Part shown: in pieces, positions 51,674 to 60,623 of the stretch
How the letters are laid out: each line of letters opens with the position of its first letter
Numbering within the stretch: position 1 is the stretch's first letter
Made by a program: the position numbers and the translations under genes
Notes under the pieces: model-generated
Seen by the model: only the letters and a program-made list of their open reading frames with translations
What the model was told of the DNA's origin: nothing
Databases searched by the model: none
Assembly (NCBI RefSeq): GCF_900172215.1
Contig: NZ_FWFP01000014.1
Span: 1 to 64,000, forward strand
DNA length: 64,000 nucleotides
Source: Ruegeria meonggei
GTDB taxonomy: Bacteria; Pseudomonadota; Alphaproteobacteria; Rhodobacterales; Rhodobacteraceae
Reading direction: 5' to 3'

Positions 51674-51706
51674 CCTGTGTTCCTCCATTTGCTGCTTGTC
51701 GGATAA

Positions 51707-51724
51707 TAGTTGATTTTGTAACTA
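51707..51724. promoter_or_regulatory. Candidate MarR/HmgR operator
   Basis: TAGTT and AACTA half sites separated by 8 bases (18 bases in all) lie in the 57-base gap between hmgA and the MarR gene. The spacing fits a MarR-type dimer site, and its place would let one protein control both directions. It is inferred from symmetry. Confidence 0.45.
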
Positions 51725-51730
51725 ACAAGC

Positions 51731-52183
51731 ATGTCACAGCACGATACCGCAAAAAATGATGACTTTGATCTGCAGGATTTCCTGCCCTACCTGCTGAATC
51801 GCGCGGCCGAGGAAAGCTCTTTAGAGTTTCAGCAGGTTTACAAGAACCGTTATGGCATGCTGCGCACGGAATGGCGGGTGCTGTTCCATTTGGGCAATTA
51901 CGGCAAATTGACAGCAAAAGAGATCGGCACCAGAGCCCGGATACACAAGACCAAGATCAGTCGCGCCGTGCATCGACTGGAAACACGCCGCTATCTAAAG
52001 CGCTCGCGCAGCGAGGCAGATCGCAGGGTCGAGGAATTGACCCTGACGCCTGCCGGGCAAGCCGCCTACCGCGATTTATGTAGTATTGCCGCGCAATACG
52101 ATGCGAAGCTGGCCGGGCTGTTTAGTGCCGAGGAAACCGACCTGTTGCGCAAAATGCTGCGCCGTCTGGGACATATTGGCTAA
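51731..52183 (+). CDS. MarR-family regulator of homogentisate genes
   Basis: A 150-residue winged-helix regulator (LGNYGKLTAKEIGTRARIHKTKISRAVHRL around residues 55-85, then wing KRSRSEADRRVEELTLTPAGQAAY). It is divergent from hmgA, the place of HmgR-type repressors that release DNA on binding homogentisate or a related acid. Effector not shown. Confidence 0.88.
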   Translation: MSQHDTAKNDDFDLQDFLPYLLNRAAEESSLEFQQVYKNRYGMLRTEWRVLFHLGNYGKLTAKEIGTRARIHKTKISRAVHRLETRRYLKRSRSEADRRVEELTLTPAGQAAYRDLCSIAAQYDAKLAGLFSAEETDLLRKMLRRLGHIG

Positions 52184-52244
52184 GCACTGGTAATCACGAA
52201 CCAGCGTCACCAGATCGGGGGCATAATGATAACAGGATTAACAC

Positions 52245-53483
52245 ATGATCGCCTTGGACAGTGAGACAACAAAATCCAGTGACCTGATCAATTGGCTGGT
52301 CACGCGCGGTCTGGAAGGCGCCGACAAGAACGAGCTGCTGGACGGGTATTGTGAAAAACTGGTGGAGCTGGGCGTTCCACTGATGCGCTTTCACGCCGCG
52401 CAATCGGCGCTGCACCCGGTATATGGCGGCACCGGCTTTAGCTGGTATCAAGGCCAGGGTGGGGATTTTGAGACTTTTGAGTATTCAGAAGAACCCAGCG
52501 AAATGTGGAAGCAAAGCCCGCTTTTTGCCATCCTGAATGATGAGGTCGAGGTGATTCACGAACGCCTTGTCGATCAAAATGAAGCCAGTCGCTTTCCCTT
52601 GCTGAACGACCTGCGTGAAATTGGCGCCACCGATTACTATGCGACCGGTGTGACCTTTGATGTTCCGACCCATAATGGGCCAAAAGATGCCAAAAAGGCT
52701 GTGGACGGTGTGCTGATGTCTTGGACGTCTGACGCGCCCGAAGGGTTTCGTGACGGCGATTTGTCGTTGATCAATACCGCTTTGCCGCATCTGGGGTTGG
52801 CGTTGAAATCAGCTTCCAACGCGCGGGTATCCAAAGACCTGATGCGAGTTTACCTGGGACGAGACGCGGGACGGCGTGTGTTGTCAGGCGAGATCCGGCG
52901 CGGGTCGTTGCAGCAGATTGATGCGGTGATCTGGAACTTTGATCTTGAAGGCTTCACCAGCCTGTCCGAAGAACTGCCGGGTGCCGAAATCATTGACATG
53001 CTGAACGACTATTTGGCGGTGGCTGTGGGCGTCGTGCATGACAACCGCGGCAATATCCTCAAGTTCATGGGCGACGGGCTGATGGCTATGTTCGATGTCG
53101 GCGAGATTGACGAAGACGCCCGCGCCGCGCTGAAGGCAGTGCCGGTGGTGCAGGAACGGATCGCAAAGCTGAACGCCAGTCGTGTGGCCGCTGGCCTGCC
53201 CGTCGCCAATTTCACTCTGGCGCTCCATGCGGGTGAGATTCTGTATGGCAATATCGGATCAGAAACCCGGCTGGACTTCACGGTCATCGGCCCGGCTGTG
53301 AATCAGACTGCCCGGATAGCCGGGATGCATCGGTCTTTGGGGCAGAGGATATTGATCTCGGATGACGTCGCACGCGCGGCACAACCCTGCGGTCAGGACC
53401 TGATTTCCGTCGGGCGCTACATGCTGCGCGGAGTAGCCGAGCCGAAGGAGCTGTTTACCGTGTACAATGCGAAGGGATCGTAG
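52245..53483 (+). CDS. Class III adenylate/guanylate cyclase with novel N-terminal region
   Basis: A 412-residue protein without membrane helices. The cyclase domain is at residues ~220-400: metal Asp in IWNFDLEGFTSLSEEL, KFMGDGLMAMF with the second metal Asp, and LDFTVIGPAVNQTARIAGMH with the transition-state Arg, so all key residues are present. The first 200 residues are not a domain I recognise and may be sensory. The product is probably cAMP. It follows the MarR gene in the same direction, without obvious operon linkage (61 bases). Confidence 0.85.
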   Translation: MIALDSETTKSSDLINWLVTRGLEGADKNELLDGYCEKLVELGVPLMRFHAAQSALHPVYGGTGFSWYQGQGGDFETFEYSEEPSEMWKQSPLFAILNDEVEVIHERLVDQNEASRFPLLNDLREIGATDYYATGVTFDVPTHNGPKDAKKAVDGVLMSWTSDAPEGFRDGDLSLINTALPHLGLALKSASNARVSKDLMRVYLGRDAGRRVLSGEIRRGSLQQIDAVIWNFDLEGFTSLSEELPGAEIIDMLNDYLAVAVGVVHDNRGNILKFMGDGLMAMFDVGEIDEDARAALKAVPVVQERIAKLNASRVAAGLPVANFTLALHAGEILYGNIGSETRLDFTVIGPAVNQTARIAGMHRSLGQRILISDDVARAAQPCGQDLISVGRYMLRGVAEPKELFTVYNAKGS

Positions 53484-53566
53484 CGATAGGTTTCACTTGC
53501 TGGCTGAACCCAATGGGTTTGTTGCGATGGCTTGCGACCAAATCGCTATGACAGGGCTTACAAAAA

Positions 53567-54115
53567 ATGAATGAATTTGGATTGGTTCCAGTTCTCGAAA
53601 CAGAGCGATTGCTTCTCCGTGGCCACCAAACAAGCGACTTTCCCGAAAGCGCGTCGATGTGGGCTGATCCTAAGGTGGTCGCCCACATCTCTGGAGTACC
53701 TTCAAGTTATGAGCAGTCGTGGTCACGGTTGCTTCGATACACTGGGCATTGGCACCATCTTGGGTTTGGCTATTGGGCCGTAATCTCTAAAGAGGATGGT
53801 TCGTTCTTGGGCGAAGTCGGTTTTGCCGACTATCACCGCGATACCGAGCCTTCTTTGAAAGGCAAGCCCGAGGCTGGATGGGCATTGAATGTTCGTTCAC
53901 AGGGAAAAGGTGTTGCGACCGAAGCGGTTGCTGCAATGTTGGTTTGGGCTGATGCAAATCTCAAACAAACTCACACGTCTTCAATGTTTGATCCCTCACA
54001 CGTCGCGTCAATCAACGTTGCCAAGAAGGTCGGATACAAAAAAAAGGTGCTGGGTCGATACGGGGATCAGGAAACTCTTTTCATGGAAAGAGAACGGCAG
54101 ACGCCGGGTTCTTGA
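53567..54115 (+). CDS. GNAT-family N-acetyltransferase (RimJ/RimL-like)
   Basis: A 182-residue acetyltransferase. The start ETERLLLRGHQTSDFPESA is typical for RimJ/RimL-type members, and the acetyl-CoA loop is in VRSQGKGVATEAVAAML (R/Q-x-x-G-x-G/A). The substrate could be a protein N-terminus or a small amine. It stands alone. Confidence 0.88.
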   Translation: MNEFGLVPVLETERLLLRGHQTSDFPESASMWADPKVVAHISGVPSSYEQSWSRLLRYTGHWHHLGFGYWAVISKEDGSFLGEVGFADYHRDTEPSLKGKPEAGWALNVRSQGKGVATEAVAAMLVWADANLKQTHTSSMFDPSHVASINVAKKVGYKKKVLGRYGDQETLFMERERQTPGS

Positions 54116-54171
54116 AAACAGGTTTCAAAACTGATGTTTAATAGGTCCGCGTAGTCGATGTCCGAGGCCTC

Positions 54172-54981
54172 TTAGAAATCGATCTCGACGCCCGGCAGGT
54201 TCAGCTCTTTCATCATGTCGCGCAGTTCCTGCCGCGCGGCAATGTTTGAAATGTTCAGCTGTTTGACGCCGATATCCTTGAGGTCTAGCAGGGTCAGCCC
54301 CCGGGGGAACAGCTCACGAAACACGACGCGTTCGGAAAAGCCCGCAGCGACCCGAAATCCGATGCGCTGCGACAGCATCTCGATCGCGCGCTGCATTTTT
54401 TCCTTGTTGACCATGCGCTGCGTGCCCACACGGTTGCGTACAACGACCCAGTCGATCGGTTTCAACCCCGCCTGTGCCCGCAATTGTCGCGCGTTCCACA
54501 CCATCTCGGAGTAAACGGACGGCCCGAGGATTTTTTCACCTTTCGAGTCGATCCGTGCCAGCAGGTCAAAGTCGATGAAACTGTCGTTCAGCGGCGTGAC
54601 CAGCGTATCGGCCAGTGAATGCGCCACCTGGCTGAGACGGGTATGCGATCCGGGGCAGTCGATCAGGATAAAGTCGCTGTCACTTTCCAGCTCGGCCACA
54701 GCAGCCGACAGGCGGTGATCATAGATGTTTTCGCCGGGCTTCAGTTTGCTCGCGTCGATCTCGGGTAGATCATGGTGGCGGGGGCTGGGCAGGCTCAGAT
54801 CTGCGTTATTCAGAAAGTTGATGCGGTTTTCGAAATAGCGCCCCAGGCTGCGCTGCCGCAAGTCCAGATCAAGCGTGCTGACCTTGTGCCCCAATCGCGC
54901 CAGCGCGGTCGCCACATGCATCGACACGGTCGATTTGCCTGCGCCGCCCTTCTCATTCCCCACTACGATGATATGTGCCAT
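54172..54981 (-). CDS. mipZ: MipZ-type division-plane positioning ATPase
   Basis: A 269-residue ParA/MinD-superfamily ATPase. The deviant Walker A is VGNEKGGAGKSTVSMHVA (Lys before GGxGKST), and the remaining fold with switch regions (LDLDLRQRSLGRYFENR, ILIDCPGSH) matches MipZ. In Caulobacter MipZ forms a gradient from the poles that blocks FtsZ assembly near them, and so places the septum at midcell. ATG 54981 (MAHIIVVGNEKGG) is the family start; an open frame extends upstream without similarity. It diverges from the AEC gene. Confidence 0.92.
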   Translation of the reverse strand: MAHIIVVGNEKGGAGKSTVSMHVATALARLGHKVSTLDLDLRQRSLGRYFENRINFLNNADLSLPSPRHHDLPEIDASKLKPGENIYDHRLSAAVAELESDSDFILIDCPGSHTRLSQVAHSLADTLVTPLNDSFIDFDLLARIDSKGEKILGPSVYSEMVWNARQLRAQAGLKPIDWVVVRNRVGTQRMVNKEKMQRAIEMLSQRIGFRVAAGFSERVVFRELFPRGLTLLDLKDIGVKQLNISNIAARQELRDMMKELNLPGVEIDF

Positions 54982-55198
54982 GCCTGTATTCCCGTGTCCC
55001 GCCGTGCTTACCCACACGTTGTTGTAGGTCACTATATGTTGTGGAAGGCTGGAAGGGAAGAACCCCAAGCATTGTTGCGTTGCGATATCAGGTGCAAAAT
55101 TGGAAAACCAAGCCACCTGTGTGGGTTATCCTGCGTGCTTGTCAAACTCAGAGCCCTGATTCACTGTCCAGATCAGGGATTTGCATTAGAGGCCGCCG

Positions 55199-56086
55199 TT
55201 GGATCATCTGTTTCTAAACGTTCTGAATGTGGTGTTGCCGGTGCTAATTTGTGCTGGAATCGGCTATTGTCTGGCTCTGATCAAGGCGCCTTTTGACAAC
55301 GCGGTGATTGGGGGGATCGTGTCGCGGGTGGGCTATCCGACCTTGATCATTTCGCACCTGTCCACCACTCAGATCGCCGTGGGTACGTTTCTGGACGTGA
55401 TGGCCGCCGCCGTCCTTGCGATTGCGGGGTTCGGGGTGCTTGGTTTCGTGGCGCTCAAAGCCATGCGTCTGCCGGTGCGTGCGTTTCTGACACCCTTGAT
55501 GCACGGCAATGTCGGCAATATCGGCCTTCCGATCACTCTGTTGGCGCTGGGCGATGCGGGGATGGCCTATACAATGGGGTTTGTCGTCGTAGTGCTGATC
55601 AGCATTTTTACTGTGGGCATGTGGATCCCTGCCGGAGAGTTCTCGCCCAAAAAACTGGCGACCTCGCCTATCATCTATGCGGTGGCGCTTTCGCTGATCC
55701 TGATGGCCACCGGATATAGCCTACCACAACCGGTGGCAAAATCCTTCGATATCCTTGGCGGTCTTTCGATCCCGCTGATGCTGCTGACGCTGGGCCATAC
55801 GTTGGCGAGCCTTCGGGTCAAGAGCCTGGGTCGGGCCGTCGCGTTGACAGGCCTGCATCTGGTGATGGCTGTTGTAATTGCGTCAACGCTCGTATGGGCG
55901 TTTGGATTCACCGGGGCCGAGCGTGGCGCGGTGATCCTGTGCTGCCTGATGCCGTCTTCAGTGGCGACATACCTGTTCATTGATCAGCATATGCCGGAAT
56001 ACGGGCCCGATGTTGCTGGGTTCATCCTGGTTTCGACGCTGACCACAATAGCCGTGTTGCCCGTGACCTTGTCCTACTGGATTTGA
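55199..56086 (+). CDS. AEC-family (auxin efflux carrier-like) transporter
   Basis: A 295-residue membrane protein with about ten hydrophobic segments. The pattern VLPVLICAGIGYCLALIK at the start, and NIGLPITLLALGDAGMAYTMGF and SIPLMLLTLGHTLASLRV later, are typical for AEC permeases. The start is TTG at 55199, with AGAGG before it; no ATG near it is plausible. Members carry dicarboxylates or related solutes, substrate unknown here. It is followed by an MFS gene. Confidence 0.85.
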   Translation: MDHLFLNVLNVVLPVLICAGIGYCLALIKAPFDNAVIGGIVSRVGYPTLIISHLSTTQIAVGTFLDVMAAAVLAIAGFGVLGFVALKAMRLPVRAFLTPLMHGNVGNIGLPITLLALGDAGMAYTMGFVVVVLISIFTVGMWIPAGEFSPKKLATSPIIYAVALSLILMATGYSLPQPVAKSFDILGGLSIPLMLLTLGHTLASLRVKSLGRAVALTGLHLVMAVVIASTLVWAFGFTGAERGAVILCCLMPSSVATYLFIDQHMPEYGPDVAGFILVSTLTTIAVLPVTLSYWI

Positions 56087-56166
56087 TCCGCGCCCTATGC
56101 GGTGCGCTAAAAATCGTTAGACTGCTGATAAATTGCATTAAAGAACAACGATTTCAGGACACGTTC

Positions 56167-57762
56167 ATGAGCGATAAGACCTCATCGGAACCCACCCCCG
56201 AGGCGCGGGCCCGCGTTGTTCTGACGATGACCGCGATTTGCATGATGGTCGTCGGCTTTAACACCACCGCTGTCGCTACCATCCTGCCTAATCTGAAAGC
56301 TGACTTCGATCTGACCCCTTCGGGCCTGCAATGGGTGATGGCGATCTATACAGTGGCCAGCGCCACCCTTGTCACAATTGTCAGCCGTCTGGGCGATATC
56401 ACCGGCAAGATGGGCGTGTTTTTCTTTGGCATGATCGTGTTTGCCATCGGGTCGGCCTCGGTCCTGTTTGCGCAGGATTCTACGATGCTGCTGATCGGAC
56501 GTGGTGCGCAGGGTGCGGGGGCGGCGGCACTATTTGGCACCTCCTTATCCTTGCTGACCGCCGCCACGCCCGAGGATCAACGCGCCAGCGTTACCGGCGC
56601 ATGGGGTGCAATTGTTGGCCTTGCTATCGGTGTCGGGCCGATTCTGGGCGGTGCTTTCGCCCATTACCTGAGCTGGCGCGGCGTCTTTGCGACTGACCTT
56701 GCGCTGCTGGCAATCGCGTTTGCAATCGGCCTGCATGTCAACAAGAAGAAGTACATCCCCGATACCCGCCTTGCCGATGCGCGGTTCGATTATCCGGGCG
56801 CGATTGCCATCCTGCTGTTTTTGGGGCCGCTGTCCTTTGCGCTCAGCAATGGCGAAAGCAATGGATGGGTCACGCTGCTGACGCTGATGCCGCTCGGGCT
56901 GGCGGCGGTTGCAACCGTTGCTTTGGTGATTGTCTCGCGCCGCAGCGATGACCCGCTGATTGAACTTCGTTACTTTCGCCATCCGCGCTACCTCATGGCA
57001 GCTACGGGGATGTTCGTCACGGGCTTTACACTGTTCTGCTTTTTTGTGTACTTCAACACCTTCGTCCAATCGCCTGATGCCTTCGGATACAGCTCGGTCG
57101 GGGCCGGGCTGGCGATCATGCCCCTTAGCCTCAGTATGTTTGTGATTTCGGTCACCGCCCCCCGGTTTCTTGCCCCCTTCAGCTTTCAGTGGCCGATTGC
57201 ATTGGGGCTGGGTGCGATGGCCGTTGGGTTTCTATTGCTGACGACGACCACTAACACCACGCAATATGCCGAGATTTGGTGGAAGCTGATGATCGTTGGG
57301 ATCGGGCTGGGTATCTGTTTCTCGTTGCTGCCCCGTCTGGGCCTACGCCTGCTACCGGAAGAGCACGTGGGACAGGGGTCTGGGGTCATCAACGCGTGCC
57401 TTTACTTCGGTGCAACCCTTGGAGCCGTGGTTGGTGGTTTGGCCGAGGCCATCACAACCCGCCGGGGCCTGTCTAAGGTGATCGACGCACTGCCCACCGA
57501 TTCAACCCAGGGCGCGGACCTGGCCCATGCGCTGGCCCATGGAACGCCCGGCCAGATCCAGCAATTGCTGTCCGGCTTGGACCCTGACACCAGTACAGCG
57601 CTGGCCAAGGCGCTGCGGGATGTGCAGGACAACGCTTTTGACAGTGCCATGGTGATCGCTGCAATCGCTGCGCTGACCGGAATGGCCCTGGCGCTGTTGC
57701 TGCTGCGCGGACCGGTGCCTGCAGTACACAGCGCAGCGGAATTGACGCGCGTACCCCGTTAA
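56167..57762 (+). CDS. MFS transporter, DHA2/14-helix drug exporter type
   Basis: A 531-residue transporter with about 14 membrane segments. The N-terminus VVGFNTTAVATILPNLKADFDLTPSGLQWVMAIY is typical of the DHA2 group, with MFS motif A-like SRLGDITGKMGVFFFG and a C motif-like GVGPILGGAF. It probably exports drugs or other amphipathic compounds by proton antiport. ATG 56167 is 81 bases downstream of the AEC stop and is the likely start; the frame opens at 56083. Confidence 0.88.
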   Translation: MSDKTSSEPTPEARARVVLTMTAICMMVVGFNTTAVATILPNLKADFDLTPSGLQWVMAIYTVASATLVTIVSRLGDITGKMGVFFFGMIVFAIGSASVLFAQDSTMLLIGRGAQGAGAAALFGTSLSLLTAATPEDQRASVTGAWGAIVGLAIGVGPILGGAFAHYLSWRGVFATDLALLAIAFAIGLHVNKKKYIPDTRLADARFDYPGAIAILLFLGPLSFALSNGESNGWVTLLTLMPLGLAAVATVALVIVSRRSDDPLIELRYFRHPRYLMAATGMFVTGFTLFCFFVYFNTFVQSPDAFGYSSVGAGLAIMPLSLSMFVISVTAPRFLAPFSFQWPIALGLGAMAVGFLLLTTTTNTTQYAEIWWKLMIVGIGLGICFSLLPRLGLRLLPEEHVGQGSGVINACLYFGATLGAVVGGLAEAITTRRGLSKVIDALPTDSTQGADLAHALAHGTPGQIQQLLSGLDPDTSTALAKALRDVQDNAFDSAMVIAAIAALTGMALALLLLRGPVPAVHSAAELTRVPR

Positions 57763-57805
57763 ATGTGCAAGCCAAATGGCGACGCCTGCTGCAGTTCAAG
57801 CGAAC

Positions 57806-58033
57806 TTACCCTCCAAGGTACACGCCATCTTTGGGGCGAAAAAAAACTTTCTGATCGTGCAGTTTGCCGAGAAGATCTTGGACGCTGCGAAGGGTGCTTT
57901 CGCGAAACACTTTGCTGGCAGCGGTTTCCTCTGGTCTTTCCTGCGACTGAGAGGCAGCCAAGCCGCGCAACGCCGTTTCGATCAGATCCATATCCTCTAC
58001 CGAAAGCTCGAACATATCATTGTACTTGGGCAT
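57806..58033 (-). CDS. Small conserved hypothetical protein
   Basis: A 75-residue acidic soluble protein from ATG 58033 (MPKYNDMFELSVEDMDLIE), ending FRPKDGVYLGG. It has two predicted helices and no known domain; the ELSVEDMDLIETALR stretch suggests a short amphipathic helix pair. It stands between the MFS gene and rpmE. The longer frame to 58135 has no similarity. Confidence 0.65.
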   Translation of the reverse strand: MPKYNDMFELSVEDMDLIETALRGLAASQSQERPEETAASKVFRESTLRSVQDLLGKLHDQKVFFRPKDGVYLGG

Positions 58034-58216
58034 CTTCGGGGTCTCCGTCGTGTTTGGGCGGTTTTGATACCAAGTGTAACACCTTTTCGGCACAACTCGG
58101 CTATCGCTCGATGTGGTGATCAGGGCTTGTGCCAAGAGAGTTCGGTGACGGTGTTATCAAACGCTTTGCTGACAGCCATGTTTCGTTCGTACTTTCAAAC
58201 CGATGTGCTGAAAAGC

Positions 58217-58244
58217 AAAAGGCCGCCCCAAGGGGCGGCCTTTC
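58217..58244 (-). terminator. Terminator after rpmE
   Basis: GGCCGCCCC (58221-58229) and GGGGCGGCC (58232-58240) form a 9-bp stem with a 2-base loop, and on the minus strand TTTTGCTTTT follows. It ends the rplS-rpmE transcription unit. Confidence 0.85.
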
Positions 58245-58264
58245 GCATTCGAAAAGGGGAGGGT

Positions 58265-58486
58265 TTAGAAGCCCAGACCTTCGTATTTCTTTTTGAACTT
58301 CGACACACGGCCGCCGGCGTCCATCAGGCGCGACGAGCCACCGGTCCATGCAGGGTGCACGGAGGGGTCGATTTCCAGAGCCAGCTGGTCGCCCTCGGCG
58401 CCCCAGGTGGATTTCATCTGAACAACGGTGCCATCGGTCATTTTGACGTCGATGACGTGATAATCGGGATGGATGTCTTTTTTCAT
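58265..58486 (-). CDS. rpmE: Ribosomal protein bL31
   Basis: A 73-residue protein ([19 protein letters not shown]) of the zinc-free C- type (no paired Cys; the pattern lacks CxxC). It is 11 bases downstream of rplS and ends with a terminator. Function: large-subunit ribosomal protein at the intersubunit bridge. Confidence 0.96.
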   Translation of the reverse strand: MKKDIHPDYHVIDVKMTDGTVVQMKSTWGAEGDQLALEIDPSVHPAWTGGSSRLMDAGGRVSKFKKKYEGLGF

Positions 58487-58497
58487 CTTTCCGTTCC

Positions 58498-58881
58498 TTA
58501 CGCTTCGGCGCCAGCTTTTGGCTTGTAGTTGGTGACCTCTGCGATACGTGCGGATTTACCACGACGGGTGCGCAGATAGTACAGTTTGGCGCGACGAACG
58601 CGGCCACGGCGGACAACGGTGATGCTGTCGATGTTTGTCGAAAACAGCGGGAACACACGCTCCACGCCTTCGCCAAACGAAATCTTGCGAACGGTGAACG
58701 AACCGGCAATGCCATTGCCGTTGTTGCGCGCGATGCAGACGCCTTCGTAGTTCTGCACACGGGTGCGCGACCCTTCGGTCACCTTATAGCCGACACGGAT
58801 GGTGTCTCCGGCTTTGAAATCGGGGATGTCTTTCCCCAGGGCGGCAATCTGTTCCGCCTCAAGCTGTGCGATCAGGTCCAT
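58498..58881 (-). CDS. rplS: Ribosomal protein bL19
   Basis: A 127-residue protein with [31 protein letters not shown] and [33 protein letters not shown], which are the conserved core of bL19. It sits at the subunit interface. In many proteobacteria it follows trmD directly, but here about 1.7 kb with a GH25 gene and a small lipoprotein gene intervene. Confidence 0.98.
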   Translation of the reverse strand: MDLIAQLEAEQIAALGKDIPDFKAGDTIRVGYKVTEGSRTRVQNYEGVCIARNNGNGIAGSFTVRKISFGEGVERVFPLFSTNIDSITVVRRGRVRRAKLYYLRTRRGKSARIAEVTNYKPKAGAEA

Positions 58882-59262
58882 CGCAGGTACTCCTATATGC
58901 TCGCGGTTGGTCCACGAAGTTTGGGCACGGCCTGAGAGCTCTTGGTCTTCACCGGGTCCTGCGTACAGCCCGCCAGAGGTCAGATCGAATGTTCCTTATG
59001 CCTAGTCCGCCCTGACACGCCGCAGCCGAAGAAAGCCGGGTGTTGCGCCATGAGGCAAACCAAAACACCGGAGTCGCGACAGGCGCGGCACCGGATTGCG
59101 CTGCTTTACGGGCATTGCGGGCAGGGATCAAGTCTAAATCGCTTTGATTGGCAGGCCGGATGGTAGGTTTTCGCCGCCCTAAAAATCCATCGTTGCCTTG
59201 TGGCGTCGATCAGGCATTCTGGGTGGCATAACACGAGCAGAAATTTGAAACAGGAATAGATC
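58882..59262. other. Divergent gap between rplS and the GH25 gene
   Basis: A 381-base region without a supported gene. It must contain the promoter of rplS-rpmE on the minus strand and that of the GH25 gene on the plus strand. Short plus-strand frames (58942, 58799) show no similarity. No tRNA or riboswitch fold was recognised. Confidence 0.5.
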
Positions 59263-60066
59263 ATGCGCGCAGCATTGATGTTGGCCGTTCTGGCCTTTGC
59301 AACCCTGTCCTGCGGGCGCAGCACCCCGCCGCCCCAAAAGCTGGAGGCGAACGCGTTTCTGGATACCACTGCGCCTTCAGTGATTTTTCCAGCCTTCGGC
59401 GACGCCGACCCACATGACTGGGAGGAACGGCATCCCGGTCACTATCCGGTTCATGGCCTGGACGTGTCGCGATGGCAGGGGCCGATTGATTGGCGCACCG
59501 CCAAGGCATCCGGTGTCAGCTTCGTGTTCATCAAGGCGACCGAGGGAGGCGATGTGGCCGATCCGATGTTTGACGACCACCGGCGCGGAGCTCAGGCTGC
59601 AGGGGTGCCGTGGGGGGCGTATCACTATTACTATTTCTGCCGTCCTGCCCGGGAGCAGGCGCAGTGGTTCATCGAGAATGTCCCAAAAGGTGCAGACTTG
59701 CCGCATGTGCTGGATATGGAATGGACGCCGCATTCCAGGACCTGCACCTTACGCCCCGATGGCCGCACGGTTCGTGCCGAGGCGCAGCGGTTCCTTGATA
59801 TTCTTGAACGCCATTACGGTCGCAGACCCATCGTCTACACCACGGTGGACTTCTACGCCGATACCGATATCGCACGCCTACCCAAGACCGAGTTTTGGCT
59901 GCGGTCTGTGGCCGGTCATCCCCGGCAGGTCTATCCCGGGTCTATATGGCGGTTCTGGCAATATACCGGGACCGGGCTGGTGCCGGGTGTTCAGGGACGC
60001 GTGGATATCAACACGTTCAACGGTCAGCCCGATATCTGGGCGCGCTGGAAGGCAAACGCCTACTGA
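59263..60066 (+). CDS. GH25-family lysozyme (lipoprotein)
   Basis: A 267-residue envelope protein. A signal peptide ends in FATLSC, a lipobox with Cys17 as lipid site. The GH25 fold follows, with HGLDVSRWQGPIDW holding the first active Asp, ATEGGDVADPMFDDH, and LDMEWTPHSR carrying the Asp-x-Glu pair, then QYTGTG and DINTF near the end. These enzymes cut peptidoglycan. The gene is unusual here because it lies between trmD and rplS on the opposite strand; its stop overlaps the small lipoprotein stop by 7 bases. Confidence 0.92.
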   Translation: MRAALMLAVLAFATLSCGRSTPPPQKLEANAFLDTTAPSVIFPAFGDADPHDWEERHPGHYPVHGLDVSRWQGPIDWRTAKASGVSFVFIKATEGGDVADPMFDDHRRGAQAAGVPWGAYHYYYFCRPAREQAQWFIENVPKGADLPHVLDMEWTPHSRTCTLRPDGRTVRAEAQRFLDILERHYGRRPIVYTTVDFYADTDIARLPKTEFWLRSVAGHPRQVYPGSIWRFWQYTGTGLVPGVQGRVDINTFNGQPDIWARWKANAY

Positions 60067-60488
60067 ACTGCGGCCAGACCGTAGGTTTCGATAACGCCAC
60101 CGCCGATAAGATGGTCCAGCCTGCGGACCCGCTCTTGTTCTGTCGCGCCCCGCAACCAACTGGTTTCATTGGTAGTTAGATCTCGGCGCTCGAACCCGCG
60201 TTCTGTCAGGCAACGGTCGACCTGATCAATTTCACCTTGGGTGCGGGATGCGCCCTGAGTGTTATAACCAATAATGGTACCGATTAATGGAGACGTCAGA
60301 AGAATGGCTGTTGCGTAGCCGCCAATCACGGCACTGTTGCCGCCAATATCCGCTTCGGCGGAGCAGGCATTCACAGCGATCCGGGCAGAATGCAGATTGT
60401 GACCCGCCTGAGTTGGCACTGACATTTCAAGAGGTTTGGTTGTGCAAGCGGACACAGCCACCAGCACGAATGCTAATTTCTTAATCAT
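60060..60488 (-). CDS. Small lipoprotein with glycine-rich segment
   Basis: A 142-residue protein with a lipobox (LVAVSAC, Cys15). The middle GGNSAVIGGYATAILLTSPLIGTIIGYN is hydrophobic and Gly-rich, like a glycine-zipper segment that could enter the membrane. The C-terminal half contains CLTERGFERRDLTTNE, a form met in small outer-membrane lipoproteins. Function unknown. It converges with the GH25 gene, with a 7-base overlap of the ends, and lies between trmD and the GH25 gene. Confidence 0.7.
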   Translation of the reverse strand: MIKKLAFVLVAVSACTTKPLEMSVPTQAGHNLHSARIAVNACSAEADIGGNSAVIGGYATAILLTSPLIGTIIGYNTQGASRTQGEIDQVDRCLTERGFERRDLTTNETSWLRGATEQERVRRLDHLIGGGVIETYGLAAVQ

Positions 60489-60623
60489 TATTGTTGCCTG
60501 TATTGGTGCAATTTACATTGCAAGGTAGAGGTTTATTTAGATTGAATATTGATCTGAAAAATCCACCACAAGTAGATCACGGTTAAGTTTAAAAACCGTG
60601 CCAAGTAAGCCACAGCCCTTGGA

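Noticed and set aside
58942..59166. Plus-strand frame between rplS and the GH25 gene
   Set aside because: No family pattern, no ribosome site, and the region must hold two promoters.
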